A stretch of DNA of 64,000 nt, taken from assembly GCA_002255925.1 (NCBI GenBank), contig NKIH01000003.1, positions 486,277-550,276 of the forward strand, read 5' to 3'. The translations under genes were made by a program, and so were the position numbers. Source of the stretch: Burkholderiales bacterium PBB6 (GTDB taxonomy: Bacteria > Pseudomonadota > Gammaproteobacteria > Burkholderiales > Burkholderiaceae_C). Below are positions 47,181 through 56,877 of this stretch, piece by piece. How positions within the stretch are numbered: the first letter of the stretch is position 1; every line of letters begins with the position of its first letter. Below the pieces are notes generated by a model. It was given only the letters and a program-made list of their open reading frames with translations. It made no database searches and was not told the DNA's origin.

Positions 47181-48719
47181 ATGAAGCTGCGCACACAAAT
47201 CATCGCTTTCGGCCTCGCGGGCGCCGTGGGTGCGGCGGTCGTGGGGGGTATTGGTCTGGTGGCTTCGTCGCGGCTGGGCCAGAGCCTGGATGCGTCCGTG
47301 CAAGGCGCCGCGGCGCTGCAGGCCAGCCAGTCGGCGGACATGATGCACGACGCCGTTCGGGGTGACGCCCAGCTGGCCCTGCTGGGGGCGATGGAGCAGG
47401 ACAAGACCAAGATCACCGAGGCCACTGAAGACCTGAAGATACACGCGGAGACCTTCCGCACCTCATTGGCCAAGCTCACGCCCGACGTGCTGGACGAGGC
47501 CGGACGCGCGGCGCTGGCCGAGGTGCAGCCGCTGGTGAAGGCCTATCTCGCTGAAGCCGACCGAATGGTGAGCGCCGCGTTGACGAGTGCCGATGCCGCA
47601 CGCGAAGCTTCGAGCGGCTTGCAGAAGGCCTTCACCAATCTGGAGGTCAAGATGGCGGCGCTGTCGGAGGCCATCGAGCAGCGCAGCGAGGCCATCAATG
47701 CCGAGGGTCAGGCCAAAGTGCGGGCCACCGCCATGGCCATTGGCGCTGCCTTGCTCGCCACGGTGGTGGCGGTGGTGCTGGGCGCGCTGTGGCTGGCCCA
47801 GCGCATGACGCAACCCATGGTGGCCGCCGTGAAGGCCGCCGAGCGACTGGCGGCAGGCGACCTGACCGGCCACATCCAACCCGAGGGCAACGACGAAACC
47901 CAATTGCTGCTGCAAGCCATGAAGCGCATGCAGGACAGTTTGTCGGCCACGGTGCAGGCGGTGCAGCGCAACGCGCGCCAGGTGGCCGAGGCCAGTGATC
48001 AGATCGCCCAGGGCAACCAGGATCTGTCGAACCGCACCGAGGTGCAGGCGGGCTCGCTGCAGCAGACCGCGTCAACGATGGAACAACTGGGCAGCACCGT
48101 GCGCAACAACGCCGACAACGCCCGCCAGGCCAGCCAGCTGGCCAGCGCAGCCTCCGGCGTGGCCGTAGAGGGCGGCACGCTGATGGGCCAGGTGGTGCAG
48201 ACCATGGCCGGCATCAACAACAGCGCGCACCGCATTTCCGACATCATCGGCACCATCGATGGCATCGCCTTCCAGACGAACATCCTGGCACTGAACGCGG
48301 CGGTGGAAGCCGCTCGGGCGGGGGAACAGGGCCGCGGTTTTGCGGTGGTTGCGAGTGAAGTGCGCAGCCTGGCCCAGCGCAGTGCCGCTGCCGCACGTGA
48401 GGTGAAGAAGCTGGTCAGCGACAGCGTCGAGCGCGTTGAGCAGGGCACGACGCTGGTCGACCAGGCCGGCGGCACGATGAACGAGATCGTGGCGTCGATC
48501 CGCCGCGTGACGGACATCGTCACCGAGATCAGTGCAGCCAGCGCCGAGCAAAGCTCGGGCGTCAGCCAAGTGGGCGAGACGGTGGCACAGATGGACCAGT
48601 CCACCCAGCAGAACGCGGCGCTGGTAGAGGAAAGCGCCGCCGCCGCCGAGTCACTGCGCAGCCAGGCCCAGGCGCTGGTGCAGTCGATGGCGGTGTTTCG
48701 CGTGGCGGTGACCCACTGA
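47181..48719 (+). CDS. Methyl-accepting chemotaxis protein
   Basis: 512 residues from the ATG at 47181. First membrane helix about residues 7-28 (IIAFGLAGAVGAAVVGGIGLV), a four-helix periplasmic sensor, second helix near 178-205 (AMAIGAALLATVVAVVLGALW), then HAMP and the signalling rod. The tip is intact: [39 protein letters not shown]. No chemotaxis kinase genes are nearby and the ligand is unknown. No C-terminal CheR-binding pentapeptide. Confidence 0.93.
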   Translation: MKLRTQIIAFGLAGAVGAAVVGGIGLVASSRLGQSLDASVQGAAALQASQSADMMHDAVRGDAQLALLGAMEQDKTKITEATEDLKIHAETFRTSLAKLTPDVLDEAGRAALAEVQPLVKAYLAEADRMVSAALTSADAAREASSGLQKAFTNLEVKMAALSEAIEQRSEAINAEGQAKVRATAMAIGAALLATVVAVVLGALWLAQRMTQPMVAAVKAAERLAAGDLTGHIQPEGNDETQLLLQAMKRMQDSLSATVQAVQRNARQVAEASDQIAQGNQDLSNRTEVQAGSLQQTASTMEQLGSTVRNNADNARQASQLASAASGVAVEGGTLMGQVVQTMAGINNSAHRISDIIGTIDGIAFQTNILALNAAVEAARAGEQGRGFAVVASEVRSLAQRSAAAAREVKKLVSDSVERVEQGTTLVDQAGGTMNEIVASIRRVTDIVTEISAASAEQSSGVSQVGETVAQMDQSTQQNAALVEESAAAAESLRSQAQALVQSMAVFRVAVTH

Positions 48720-48812
48720 GGCCTTTCCGGCCACCTTGAGCTGGTTGATGTTCTCCAATCTGCTGCGCAACGGACGCGATATCGTTGCGTCCTCAGGAGG
48801 GAGAACCACACC

Positions 48813-49724
48813 ATGCAAGCTCGAAACGCGCCGCACCGCCCTGCCCGCATCCGCCGCCTGCTCGGCCTGATCGGCAGCTTCGCATTACTGGCCACCGCCG
48901 TACCGGCCCACGCCGACACCACCACCGCACACTGCCGCGTCATACCGAAGGGCCAGCCGGCGCAAGCCACCGCAGGGGAATGCAGCTTTTCGCAGCGCCA
49001 GGGCTTTGTCAGCATCGAGCTGGCCAACGGCACGCGCATCGAATTGGCCCCTGACGAACAACGTGCGGGCGTCTACAAAGATGCTCAAGGCCGGCTCGCC
49101 ACGCGCCAGCGCGGGCTGGGCAGCCAGGGCCAGATCTACAAGCTGCAGGACCAGACCATCGAGGTGCGCTGGAAGGCGCCCGCCGGCAGCCCGGCGCCGA
49201 AGGCTGCCGTGGTGTTTGATCAGACACTGACGCTGCAAGGTGTGAGCTTTCACGTCACGGCTGTGCGTGCAGGCTCTGGCGCAGGTTCTGGAGCAACGCA
49301 AGTCCGCATCCAGCCCAGCGGTCTGGCCATCACCAACGCGGCGCAAACCCTCGCCGTGAATGCCGACGTGGTGAATGCCGAGGTGGCTGACCTGGATGTG
49401 GACGGCTCACCCGAGGTGTACGTTTACCTGCGCGGCAGAACGCCCGAGGCGCCCGGGCAGTTGCTGGCCTTCGCCGCGAACAACAGGAAGTCACTCAGCG
49501 GCATTTACCTGCCCGCACTGGGCAACCTGCCCGAGCTGCTGACGGGCTACCGCGGCCGCGACGAATTTGCGGTGGTGGAGAGCCGCCTAGAGCGCCGCTT
49601 TCCGGTGTACCGCGCCGGTGATGCGCTGGAGGCACCCGGCGGCGGCATGCGGCAGATCAGCTACCGGCTGGAGCGCGGTGAGGCCAGCTGGCAGCTGGTG
49701 GTTCACCGCGTGAGCCACTACTGA
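48813..49724 (+). CDS. Exported PliI-like (lysozyme inhibitor-type) protein
   Basis: 303 residues. A long basic leader (about 35 residues) ends ATAVPAHAD. The mature N-terminal half (about 40-130) begins with a Cys-containing strand CRVIPKGQPAQATAGECSF. The C-terminal half has SFHVTAVRAG, ADLDVDGSPEVYVYLRG and ISYRLERG, which resembles the PliI inhibitor of I-type lysozymes. Two domains make it longer than PliI proper. The match is from memory, so the inhibitor role is tentative. It converges on the OMPLA gene with 4 bases between stops. Confidence 0.6.
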   Translation: MQARNAPHRPARIRRLLGLIGSFALLATAVPAHADTTTAHCRVIPKGQPAQATAGECSFSQRQGFVSIELANGTRIELAPDEQRAGVYKDAQGRLATRQRGLGSQGQIYKLQDQTIEVRWKAPAGSPAPKAAVVFDQTLTLQGVSFHVTAVRAGSGAGSGATQVRIQPSGLAITNAAQTLAVNADVVNAEVADLDVDGSPEVYVYLRGRTPEAPGQLLAFAANNRKSLSGIYLPALGNLPELLTGYRGRDEFAVVESRLERRFPVYRAGDALEAPGGGMRQISYRLERGEASWQLVVHRVSHY

Positions 49725-49728
49725 GGCT

Positions 49729-50859
49729 TCAGCGCCAGCCGGCGATCGTCACGCCCAGACCGACCTTGGTCTGGCGCAGGTTGTAGTCGACCAGGCTTTC
49801 GCCATAACCGCTGAACACCTGGAAGAAGCCGTGCAACGCGCCGTCCATCGGGAACACCCATTCCAGCTGGGCCGAGCCGCGTGAGCGCTCGCCACCCTTC
49901 AGGCTGTGGCGGGCCTGCAAGGTGATGGCGTGGTCGCCCCAGTAACGGCTGATCAGCAGCTCGCCGCGGCCGATGTAGTCCTGCACATCCGGGTTGTCGT
50001 CGTCGGCAGGCTTTTCACGCAGGCGCAGCCAGGGGCGAAACTCGGCCACCCACTCCCCCCGCTCGGCCGCCAGTGAGCCGATCACCCGGTTCCAGCTGCG
50101 CGACAGCGGCAGCGAGCGGCCGTTGGACTGGTGGTTCAGCGAGAGCGACGCCACCCGCAGGTTCCAACCCGCCACTGGCACATTCATCGGCACGGCCAGG
50201 ATGATCTCGGGCTCGTAGTTGGTTTCACGGAACGGCCGCGACGCCGCGCCGTTGTAGACCTGCCAGCGCGACGACTGCGTGTAGGCAGCCCACAGCGACA
50301 CCGGCGTGCCCAGCACCTGGTCATCGAGCTTCGACTTGAAGCTGAGCTGGTACTTGGCTTCCACCGCGCTGAGGTCGAGGTCAAACGGCACCGAGTGGTC
50401 GGGCGAAGGCGACGAAGGCTGCAGGTTCACCTTGTTCGTCCAGGTGGCCGGCAGCAGGTAGACCGGCTTGTGCACACGCGGTGCGAACAAGGTGGACGAT
50501 TGCCCGGCCAGGTCCCAGCGCTGCGACAGGTGCGTGTCTTGCGGTACCGGCGCCTTGCCGACCACCAGCGGCGCAGTGGGGGCGCCTGACGCCGTGGAAG
50601 CGGTGATCGCGGCAGGAGCCTGGGCCTGTGCCGTCTGCGGCGTGGGCACTGCGGCGTCTCGGCCATGCAGCCGGTCGTAGCAGGCCAGGCGCAGTGCAGC
50701 ATCAGCTTCCTGCACGCACGTGGCGGTGGCGGTGGCCTCAACACCCGAAACACCCGAGGCCGCTTGCGCCAGGCCCATCGCCGTGCCAAGGGCCATGCCT
50801 GCCAAGCCTCGAACCACCGATGACGCTATCACGGCTGCGCCTCCAGACTCGTCCGTCAT
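49729..50859 (-). CDS. pldA: Outer-membrane phospholipase A (OMPLA)
   Basis: 376 residues from the ATG at 50859; AGGAGG sits 6 bases upstream, just before an alternative ATG that would be too close. After the leader and an Ala/Thr linker, PVYLLPATWTNKVN begins the barrel. The active site LNHQSNGRSLPLSRSWNRV gives His 243, Ser 245 and Asn 257 with the spacing of E. coli PldA (142, 144, 156). It hydrolyses phospholipids that reach the outer leaflet. Last gene of a three-hydrolase unit. Confidence 0.92.
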   Translation of the reverse strand: MTDESGGAAVIASSVVRGLAGMALGTAMGLAQAASGVSGVEATATATCVQEADAALRLACYDRLHGRDAAVPTPQTAQAQAPAAITASTASGAPTAPLVVGKAPVPQDTHLSQRWDLAGQSSTLFAPRVHKPVYLLPATWTNKVNLQPSSPSPDHSVPFDLDLSAVEAKYQLSFKSKLDDQVLGTPVSLWAAYTQSSRWQVYNGAASRPFRETNYEPEIILAVPMNVPVAGWNLRVASLSLNHQSNGRSLPLSRSWNRVIGSLAAERGEWVAEFRPWLRLREKPADDDNPDVQDYIGRGELLISRYWGDHAITLQARHSLKGGERSRGSAQLEWVFPMDGALHGFFQVFSGYGESLVDYNLRQTKVGLGVTIAGWR

Positions 50860-50912
50860 CACCATCCTCCTGACTTGTTGATGCCCACATTGTGCAGGCA
50901 CCCACGCACCGT

Positions 50913-51785
50913 TCACGGCCGGCGTGCAGCCCGCTGGCGGTCGAGAAAAGGCAGCAGTTGGTCGCGCCACACGGTGTAGCCCGCCAGATTGGGGTGTAGG
51001 CCGTCGGTGAACAAACCACCGAGCTGATGGCCCTGGGCGTCCACAAACGCGGGCTGCAGATCGAGGTACACGGTGTAGAGCGAGAACTCGGGCGACGCGG
51101 CCATCGCGACCAGCTGTGCATTCACCGGCAGCACCACATCAGCCTGCCGCGCCGGCTCACTGGTGGGCAGCAATGACTGCAACACGATGCGCGCCTGCGG
51201 CTGCCGCTGGTGCACGCTGCGCAGCACCTCGCGCACCCCCATCACGATGCTCGGCACCACCGGGCTCTCGGCCGCCCACGAGTTGTTGATGCCCAGCATC
51301 AGCACGATGAACTGTGGCTTCAGCCCGGGCGCATCAAGTTGGCCGCGCCCGCCCTGTGCGCGGGGCTGCAGCCGGTGCAGCACATGCTCGATCCGGTCGC
51401 CCGAGATGCCGATGTTGAAGGCGCGGTTGACCGGCTGCGCCTGGCTGCCAAACGTGGCGTTCCACACCTGCTGCCCGAACTTCCGGCCGGGCACCCAGGG
51501 GTCGTCGTCCAGCAACCAGAAGTCGGTGATGGAGTCCCCGACGAACACCAGCCGGGTGGCCGCCATGGCCGGGCCGTCCTGCATCTGCTGCTCGATCGCG
51601 GCCTGGCGCTTCTGCCAATGCTCAACCCGCGCGGCGGGTTGGGTGGAGACGAAGGGCACTGGCGTTGTGGGCGCGGTTGTGGGCGCTGTTGTGGGCGCGG
51701 TTGTGGATGTCTTTGCGGACGTGCTGGTGCTCACCCCCGTCAATACCCCCAGCGCCAGCAGCGTCAAGCAAGACATGAATCGCAT
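50913..51785 (-). CDS. SGNH/GDSL hydrolase, exported
   Basis: 290 residues from the ATG at 51785, with AAGG six bases upstream; an ATG two codons earlier is possible. Signal peptide then a TTAP repeat linker (residues about 30-43). SGNH blocks: VFVGDSITDFW (Ser), NIGISGDRIEH (Gly), LMLGINNSW (Asn), and TDGLHPNLAGY (Asp/His). Lipase, esterase or acetylhydrolase activity is likely. Fifty-three bases before OMPLA and 45 after the esterase gene. Confidence 0.9.
   Translation of the reverse strand: MRFMSCLTLLALGVLTGVSTSTSAKTSTTAPTTAPTTAPTTPVPFVSTQPAARVEHWQKRQAAIEQQMQDGPAMAATRLVFVGDSITDFWLLDDDPWVPGRKFGQQVWNATFGSQAQPVNRAFNIGISGDRIEHVLHRLQPRAQGGRGQLDAPGLKPQFIVLMLGINNSWAAESPVVPSIVMGVREVLRSVHQRQPQARIVLQSLLPTSEPARQADVVLPVNAQLVAMAASPEFSLYTVYLDLQPAFVDAQGHQLGGLFTDGLHPNLAGYTVWRDQLLPFLDRQRAARRP
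51661..51706. repeat. 12-base tandem repeat inside the SGNH hydrolase gene
   Basis: Four imperfect copies of a 12-base unit (core GGTTGTGGGCGC on the plus strand) encode the TTAP peptide repeats of the linker after the signal peptide. Being a multiple of three, copy-number change would alter linker length without frameshift. Confidence 0.75.
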
Positions 51786-51830
51786 GGTCATCCTTGATCA
51801 AGAAGTACGGTGGCCTGATGAGGCTCGAGC

Positions 51831-52823
51831 TCAGCGCTTGCCCAGCAGGAACAACAGCGGCGTTTCAAGCCGGTCGGCCCAGGCTTTTTCGTTGTGGCCA
51901 GTGCCTGCAAACACGCGGGTATCGAAGTTCACACCGTCCACGTAGCCGCGCTCACGCGCCAGGTCGTCCACCACCGATTGGTAGGGCGCATACAGCGCGT
52001 CGAGCTCGGTGGTGCCGTGGTCTTGGTAGAGGCGGTGGGTGGCGGGGTCTGCCAGGTGGTCACGCAGGTAGTTGAAGGCGGCCAGTGGAATGGCGGCATT
52101 GGCGCTGCGCATGCCCACCCAATGCGTCGACAAGCCGGCCGCGCCGCCAAACACCTGCGGGTATTCGTTCATCGCGTAGACCGAGATCAGCCCGCCCATG
52201 CTCGAGCCCATCAGCACGGTGCTGGCCGCGTCGCGCCGCGTGGCGTAGCGGGCGTCGATGGCCGGCTTCAGTTCTTCCACCAGAAAGCGCAGATAGGCAT
52301 CGCTCTGCGGCTTGCCCTTCAGGCCTTGCGCCACGTGCTGCTCACGCCGCACTGCAGGCATCAGCGGCAGGAATTTCTGCGGGAAGTACTCGCTGTGGCG
52401 ATACGGGCCGTTGTTCCACACACCCACCACGATGGTGTCGGTCAGGCGGCAGTCGTTGATGAGCCGCTGCACCGCCTCGTGCACGTTCCAGGCTTGCCTG
52501 TTCCAGGTGGTGCGGGCATCGAACAGCATCTGGCCGTCGTGCATGTAGAGCACGGCATGCGGCCGGTCGGCCCGGTAACCAGCTGGCAGCCACACATCCA
52601 CATGGCGGGCATCCACGAACTTCGAGGGGAAGTTGGCCAGCCGCTCCAGGCGGCCCACCGCCACGTTGGGCAGAGGGGCGCTGGCCGCGACGGGCGTTTC
52701 AGCGGCGGTGGCCGGCAAGGTGACGGAGGTGAGGATCATCAACGTGGCTCCCAGCGCATGCAGGACTGTGCGCAACGGCTGGCGCACGGTGTGAAAACGG
52801 GTGCGGGACAAGGTCGGTGTCAT
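51831..52823 (-). CDS. Enterochelin-esterase-like alpha/beta-hydrolase, exported
   Basis: 330 residues with a signal peptide (LGATLMILTSVTLPATAAE). Esterase-D/Fes-like core: VDVWLPAGYRADRPHAVLYMHDGQMLFD, nucleophile Ser in LMGSSMGGLISVYA (about residue 209), and the catalytic His in FAGTGHNEKAW near the C-terminus. Substrates may be siderophore esters, cinnamoyl esters or other small esters. First gene of the three-hydrolase unit, divergent from an AraC regulator. Confidence 0.87.
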   Translation of the reverse strand: MTPTLSRTRFHTVRQPLRTVLHALGATLMILTSVTLPATAAETPVAASAPLPNVAVGRLERLANFPSKFVDARHVDVWLPAGYRADRPHAVLYMHDGQMLFDARTTWNRQAWNVHEAVQRLINDCRLTDTIVVGVWNNGPYRHSEYFPQKFLPLMPAVRREQHVAQGLKGKPQSDAYLRFLVEELKPAIDARYATRRDAASTVLMGSSMGGLISVYAMNEYPQVFGGAAGLSTHWVGMRSANAAIPLAAFNYLRDHLADPATHRLYQDHGTTELDALYAPYQSVVDDLARERGYVDGVNFDTRVFAGTGHNEKAWADRLETPLLFLLGKR

Positions 52824-52858
52824 GGCGAAGGTGCTTGAGGCTCACGCTGCAGTATCTC

Positions 52859-52885
52859 GACGCCCACAGCGGCGATGTGGGCGTC
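52859..52885. promoter_or_regulatory. 10-base perfect inverted repeat between esterase and AraC genes
   Basis: GACGCCCACA (52859-52868) and TGTGGGCGTC (52876-52885) with a 7-base spacer lie midway between divergent starts at 52823 and 52937. A regulator-binding dyad is the simplest reading; the following TTTTTT at about 52904 also makes a terminator-like hairpin possible. Confidence 0.45.
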
Positions 52886-52936
52886 TCCGCACCAGTACTG
52901 ACTGTTTTTTGACCCTCAAGGCGCCAGAATCAGTGC

Positions 52937-53791
52937 ATGAGAGTGAAGAAGGAGCATGTCACCCACGCCCACCAGAGCTTCCGCTTCTTGCGGCTGACAC
53001 TCGGGGCCTTTCAGGCACAGCACCACAGCCACCGGCAGATCGAGCTGACCTGGATCGAACGCGGCAACGGCCTGCGCTTCGTGGGCAATGACGTGGCCCC
53101 GTTTGAATCAGGCGATCTGGTGCTGCTGGGGCCGGACGTGCCGCACACCTGGGTCAGCGCAGCCGAGCGGGCCGGCGAGCCGCACCAGGTCACCGTGCTG
53201 CAGTTCGCACCAGAGTTGATCGAGCAGTCGGGCCTGCCGGAGTTGGCCGCGCTCGGGCCGCTGGTGGCACGCGCGGCGCAAGGTCTGCGCATCGAAGGCG
53301 CCGCACGCGACGCGCTGGTGCCCGTGCTGCGCCGCATGCCGCAGCACGCTGACCTGCTGCGCCTGGCGGACCTGTTCACCGTGCTGGGCCTGCTGCTGCA
53401 GCACCCGCACTGCCTCGTACCCATCGCTGCCGCCGTGGCGCCGCGCGCAGCTGGTTGCCGCAGCGCCGAGCCCGGCCGCGTCGATCGGGTGATCGACTGG
53501 ATCCACCATCACCTCGATCAACCGCTGACCGTGGACGACGCGGCGGCGCTGGTGCATGTCACACCCGCCGCCTTCAGCCGCTTCTTCCGCCGCGAGGTCG
53601 GCAAGGGTTTCACGGCTTACATCAACGACGTGCGCTGCAGCGAGGCCGGGTTGCGACTGCGGCTGAGCGAGCGGCCCGTGGCCGTGATCGCCCGCGAGTG
53701 CGGCTTCGACACCCTGTCGCACTTCAACCGGCAGTTCCGGCAACGCACCGGCCAGACGCCGCGGGACTTCAGGCGTGCTGCGGCAGGTTGA
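52937..53791 (+). CDS. AraC-family regulator with cupin sensor
   Basis: 284 residues. N-terminal cupin-like domain ([21 protein letters not shown] pattern, [15 protein letters not shown]). C-terminal helix-turn-helix pair: [27 protein letters not shown] and [28 protein letters not shown]. The start is preceded by GCGCCAGAATCAGTGC, without a strong ribosome site. Divergent from the esterase operon and likely its regulator. Its last 23 bases overlap the convergent chemoreceptor gene. Confidence 0.88.
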   Translation: MRVKKEHVTHAHQSFRFLRLTLGAFQAQHHSHRQIELTWIERGNGLRFVGNDVAPFESGDLVLLGPDVPHTWVSAAERAGEPHQVTVLQFAPELIEQSGLPELAALGPLVARAAQGLRIEGAARDALVPVLRRMPQHADLLRLADLFTVLGLLLQHPHCLVPIAAAVAPRAAGCRSAEPGRVDRVIDWIHHHLDQPLTVDDAAALVHVTPAAFSRFFRREVGKGFTAYINDVRCSEAGLRLRLSERPVAVIARECGFDTLSHFNRQFRQRTGQTPRDFRRAAAG

Positions 53792-55316
53792 ACCGCGACA
53801 CCACGTTCACCAGCGCCTGCGCCTGATCGCGCAGGCTGCCGGCTGCCGCCGCAGCTTCATCCACCAGCGAGGCGTTCTGGTGCGTGGTCTGGTCGAGGTG
53901 CTCCACCGCACGGCCCACGACCGACACGCCGGTGCGCTGCTCGATGCTAGCGTGGTTGATCTCGCTGATGATGTGGCTGACGCGCTGGATGGCGGCCACG
54001 ATGTCCTGCATCGCACGGCCGGCGTCGTCGACCTGGCGCGTGCCATGGTCCACCCGCTCGACGCTGGCGGTGATCAGGGTCTTGATCTCGCGGGCGGCCG
54101 ATGCACTGCGCCCGGCCAGGCTGCGCACTTCCGACGCGACCACTGCAAAGCCGCGGCCTTGCTCACCGGCGCGGGCGGCTTCCACCGCGGCGTTCAGGGC
54201 CAGGATGTTGGTCTGGAAGGCAATGCCGTCGATCACGCCGATGATGTCGCTGATCTTGCGCGACGAGGTGTTGATCTCCTGCATCGTGCCCACCACCGCG
54301 CCCACCACGTCACCGCCCTTCACGGCCAGGCTGGCGGCATCCACGGCCAGTTGGTTGGCGGTGGCGGCATGGTCGGCGTTCTGGTTGGCGGCACTGCCCA
54401 GCTCACCCATGGTGTTGGAGGTTTGCTGCAGCGCGGCACTCTGGTTCTCAGTGCGCGAGGCCAGGTCCTGGTTGCCCTGGGCGATCTGGTCGCTCGCCAC
54501 GGCCACGCCATTGGCATGTGAGCGCACGTCGATCACCAGCTTCGACAAGCTGTTGATCATGTGAGCGATGGTGCCCGCCAACGCGGCCAGCTCGTCGTTG
54601 CCGCGCGGCGGCTCGGACGCGCTCAGGTCACCCTCAGCCACCCGCTGCAGGGCCTTCACGGAGCGGGCCAAAGGCCGGCAGATGCTGCGGCTCACCGCCA
54701 CGATCAGCCACACCATCACCAGCGACACCACGAGCGCACCGGCGCCTGCTTGCCACCGGGCCGCAGCCACCACCGCATCGAACAAGGCCATGTCTTCGCC
54801 GGCACGTTGGGTGCCGGCTTTCACGGTGGCGTCCACGCCGGCGCGGTGCGCCTCGTACAGACGGTGCATGTCGGCAAGCGAGCCCTTCACGGCATCGACC
54901 CCGCCAGAGCGGGCCTGGGCGGTGGCGGCACGGGCCGCGGCGATGAACTTTTCGCCCTGCTGGTGTTGCTCACCCAGCAAGGTGGCTTGCAACTCGCCCG
55001 GCGGGTTGGTGCGCCAGTAGTCGACGCGGTCCTGGTATTCCTTGGCCAGGCGCTGCACCTCGGCGTCGGCGGCTTCGGGCGTCAACGTGCCCTCCACCAG
55101 CCGCGACACCACCAGGCGCATTTCCACCAGGTACAGCGGCGGCGGCAGGATGTCGGCCACCACGTCCTTGGAAACAAACACCCGTTGGCTCACATCCGTC
55201 AGCCGGTTGCCCAACCAGACCGTGAGACTGGTGCACACGATCACGGCCATCACGGCCAGCCCCGCCAGGGCAGCAAGCCGCCAGCGGATGGACATCTGTC
55301 GAAGAAAGTACTGCAT
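53769..55316 (-). CDS. Methyl-accepting chemotaxis protein
   Basis: 515 residues from the ATG at 55316. Membrane helices at about 12-35 ([20 protein letters not shown]) and 195-215 ([17 protein letters not shown]) flank a sensor domain containing [16 protein letters not shown] and [22 protein letters not shown], a pattern of small PilJ/4-helix-bundle-like sensors. HAMP and a full signalling domain follow, with tip [20 protein letters not shown]. It shares the signalling half with the 47.2 kb receptor but differs in the sensor. Confidence 0.93.
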   Translation of the reverse strand: MQYFLRQMSIRWRLAALAGLAVMAVIVCTSLTVWLGNRLTDVSQRVFVSKDVVADILPPPLYLVEMRLVVSRLVEGTLTPEAADAEVQRLAKEYQDRVDYWRTNPPGELQATLLGEQHQQGEKFIAAARAATAQARSGGVDAVKGSLADMHRLYEAHRAGVDATVKAGTQRAGEDMALFDAVVAAARWQAGAGALVVSLVMVWLIVAVSRSICRPLARSVKALQRVAEGDLSASEPPRGNDELAALAGTIAHMINSLSKLVIDVRSHANGVAVASDQIAQGNQDLASRTENQSAALQQTSNTMGELGSAANQNADHAATANQLAVDAASLAVKGGDVVGAVVGTMQEINTSSRKISDIIGVIDGIAFQTNILALNAAVEAARAGEQGRGFAVVASEVRSLAGRSASAAREIKTLITASVERVDHGTRQVDDAGRAMQDIVAAIQRVSHIISEINHASIEQRTGVSVVGRAVEHLDQTTHQNASLVDEAAAAAGSLRDQAQALVNVVSRFNLPQHA

Positions 55317-55477
55317 TGTTCTTTCCAGTGGGCATGGAGAGCGGAATGGCTCTGTCGTCATGCGTATTCGGCTGCAGGCGGTGACTGCTGAAGGTTTTTC
55401 CTCACGAATGGCCGAATGTCGCCAAATTGACGCGGCTTACCCCCTGAGGTGAGGCACTGGTTGCCATCGGCCATGAA

Positions 55478-55493
55478 CTGTATGAACATACAG
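55478..55493 (+). promoter_or_regulatory. LexA (SOS) box
   Basis: CTGTATGAACATACAG is a consensus-grade LexA site (CTGT-N8-ACAG) with complementary flanks AA/TT. It ends 16 bases before the radical-SAM start codon, so it should overlap the promoter or leader. This implies induction of the operon by DNA damage. Confidence 0.88.
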
Positions 55494-55509
55494 TTTTGCA
55501 GGTGCCGTG

Positions 55510-56877
55510 ATGGAGTTGATTCGCAAGTTGGGGGTGCTGGCCGATGCGGCCAAATACGACGCGTCGTGCGCGTCCAGCGGCACCAACAGCCGCGATTCAA
55601 AAGGTGGCCGCGGCATCGGCTCCACCGACGGCGCGGGCATCTGCCACAGCTACACGCCGGATGGCCGCTGCATCTCGCTGCTGAAGATCCTGCTGACGAA
55701 CTACTGCGTCTACGACTGCCTCTACTGCATCAACCGCATCAGCTCGAACGTGCCGCGGGCCCGGTTCACGGTGCAGGAAGTCGTGAACCTGACGCTCGAT
55801 TTTTATCGGCGCAACTGCATCGAAGGCCTGTTCCTCAGCTCCGGCATCATCCAGAGCCCCGACTACACGATGGAGCGCGTGGTGGAGGTGGCCCGGGTGC
55901 TGCGTGAGGAACACGACTTCCGCGGCTACATCCACTTGAAGACCATTCCCGATGCCAGCCCTGAGCTGCTGGCCCGGGCCGGCCTGTATGCCGACCGCCT
56001 GAGCATCAACATCGAGCTGCCCACGCCCGAAGGCCTGAAGGCGCTGGCGCCCGAGAAGGACGTCGACGCCATCCAGCGCAGCATGGGCCGCTTGTCGGTG
56101 CACATTGCCGAAGCCAAGGAAGCGCGCGCCACCCCGATCGCGCTGCCGGTGTCGGGCACGCGCCGGGCCAAGCCGCCGCGCTTTGCGCCGGGCGGCCAGA
56201 GCACGCAGATGATCGTGGGCGCTGATGCCACCACCGACAGCACCATCCTGGCCACCAGCGCCAGCCTGTATGGCGACTACCGCCTCAAGCGCGTGTATTA
56301 CTCGGCCTTCAGCCCGATCCCTGATGCCGCCGGCGCCCTGCCGCTGAAGGCGCCGCCGCTGGTGCGTGAACACCGGCTCTACCAGGCCGACTGGCTGATG
56401 CGCTTTTACGGCTTCACCCACGACGAGATCGTGCCGCCGTCGCAGGCCGGCCAACTGGCGCTGGACGTGGACCCCAAGCTGGCCTGGGCGCTGGGCCACC
56501 CCGAGTTTTTCCCGGTCGACCTGAACCGGGCGCCAAAGGAGCGGCTGCTGCGTGTGCCGGGCCTGGGCGTCACCTCCGTGCAGCGCATTCTCAGCAGCCG
56601 GCGGGTGCGGCGCCTGCGCCGGGCTGACCTGCGCGCGCTGAAGGTGCCCGAGGCCAAGGTGCTGCCGTTTGTGCAACTGCAAGACCACGTGCCCACCACG
56701 CCGGGTGACAACCGCGCGGTGGCCCGTGCGTTGCGGCCGGAAGTGCCGGTGCAGGGCGATCTGTTCGCGGACATGTTTGGTGGCCTGCCGGCTGTAGGTG
56801 CTGTTGCGGCCCCCGTGGCAGCCGCTGCCCCGCTGCCACTGGCCCAGCCGGTGCAGCCCGCCCTCATCGGCCCATGA
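55510..56877 (+). CDS. Putative DNA modification/repair radical SAM protein
   Basis: 455 residues from the ATG at 55510; a GTG one codon earlier is possible. The iron-sulfur cluster motif is NYCVYDCLYC (Cys 66, 70, 73). Conserved segments CHSYTPDGRCISLLKILL and GLFLSSGIIQSPDYTMERVVEV match the radical-SAM family linked to uracil-DNA glycosylase-like proteins (TIGR03916 type). A helix-hairpin-helix near residues 338-360 (LLRVPGLGVTSVQRILSSRR) suggests DNA contact. Stop overlaps the next gene (ATGA). A LexA box lies upstream. Confidence 0.9.
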   Translation: MELIRKLGVLADAAKYDASCASSGTNSRDSKGGRGIGSTDGAGICHSYTPDGRCISLLKILLTNYCVYDCLYCINRISSNVPRARFTVQEVVNLTLDFYRRNCIEGLFLSSGIIQSPDYTMERVVEVARVLREEHDFRGYIHLKTIPDASPELLARAGLYADRLSINIELPTPEGLKALAPEKDVDAIQRSMGRLSVHIAEAKEARATPIALPVSGTRRAKPPRFAPGGQSTQMIVGADATTDSTILATSASLYGDYRLKRVYYSAFSPIPDAAGALPLKAPPLVREHRLYQADWLMRFYGFTHDEIVPPSQAGQLALDVDPKLAWALGHPEFFPVDLNRAPKERLLRVPGLGVTSVQRILSSRRVRRLRRADLRALKVPEAKVLPFVQLQDHVPTTPGDNRAVARALRPEVPVQGDLFADMFGGLPAVGAVAAPVAAAAPLPLAQPVQPALIGP

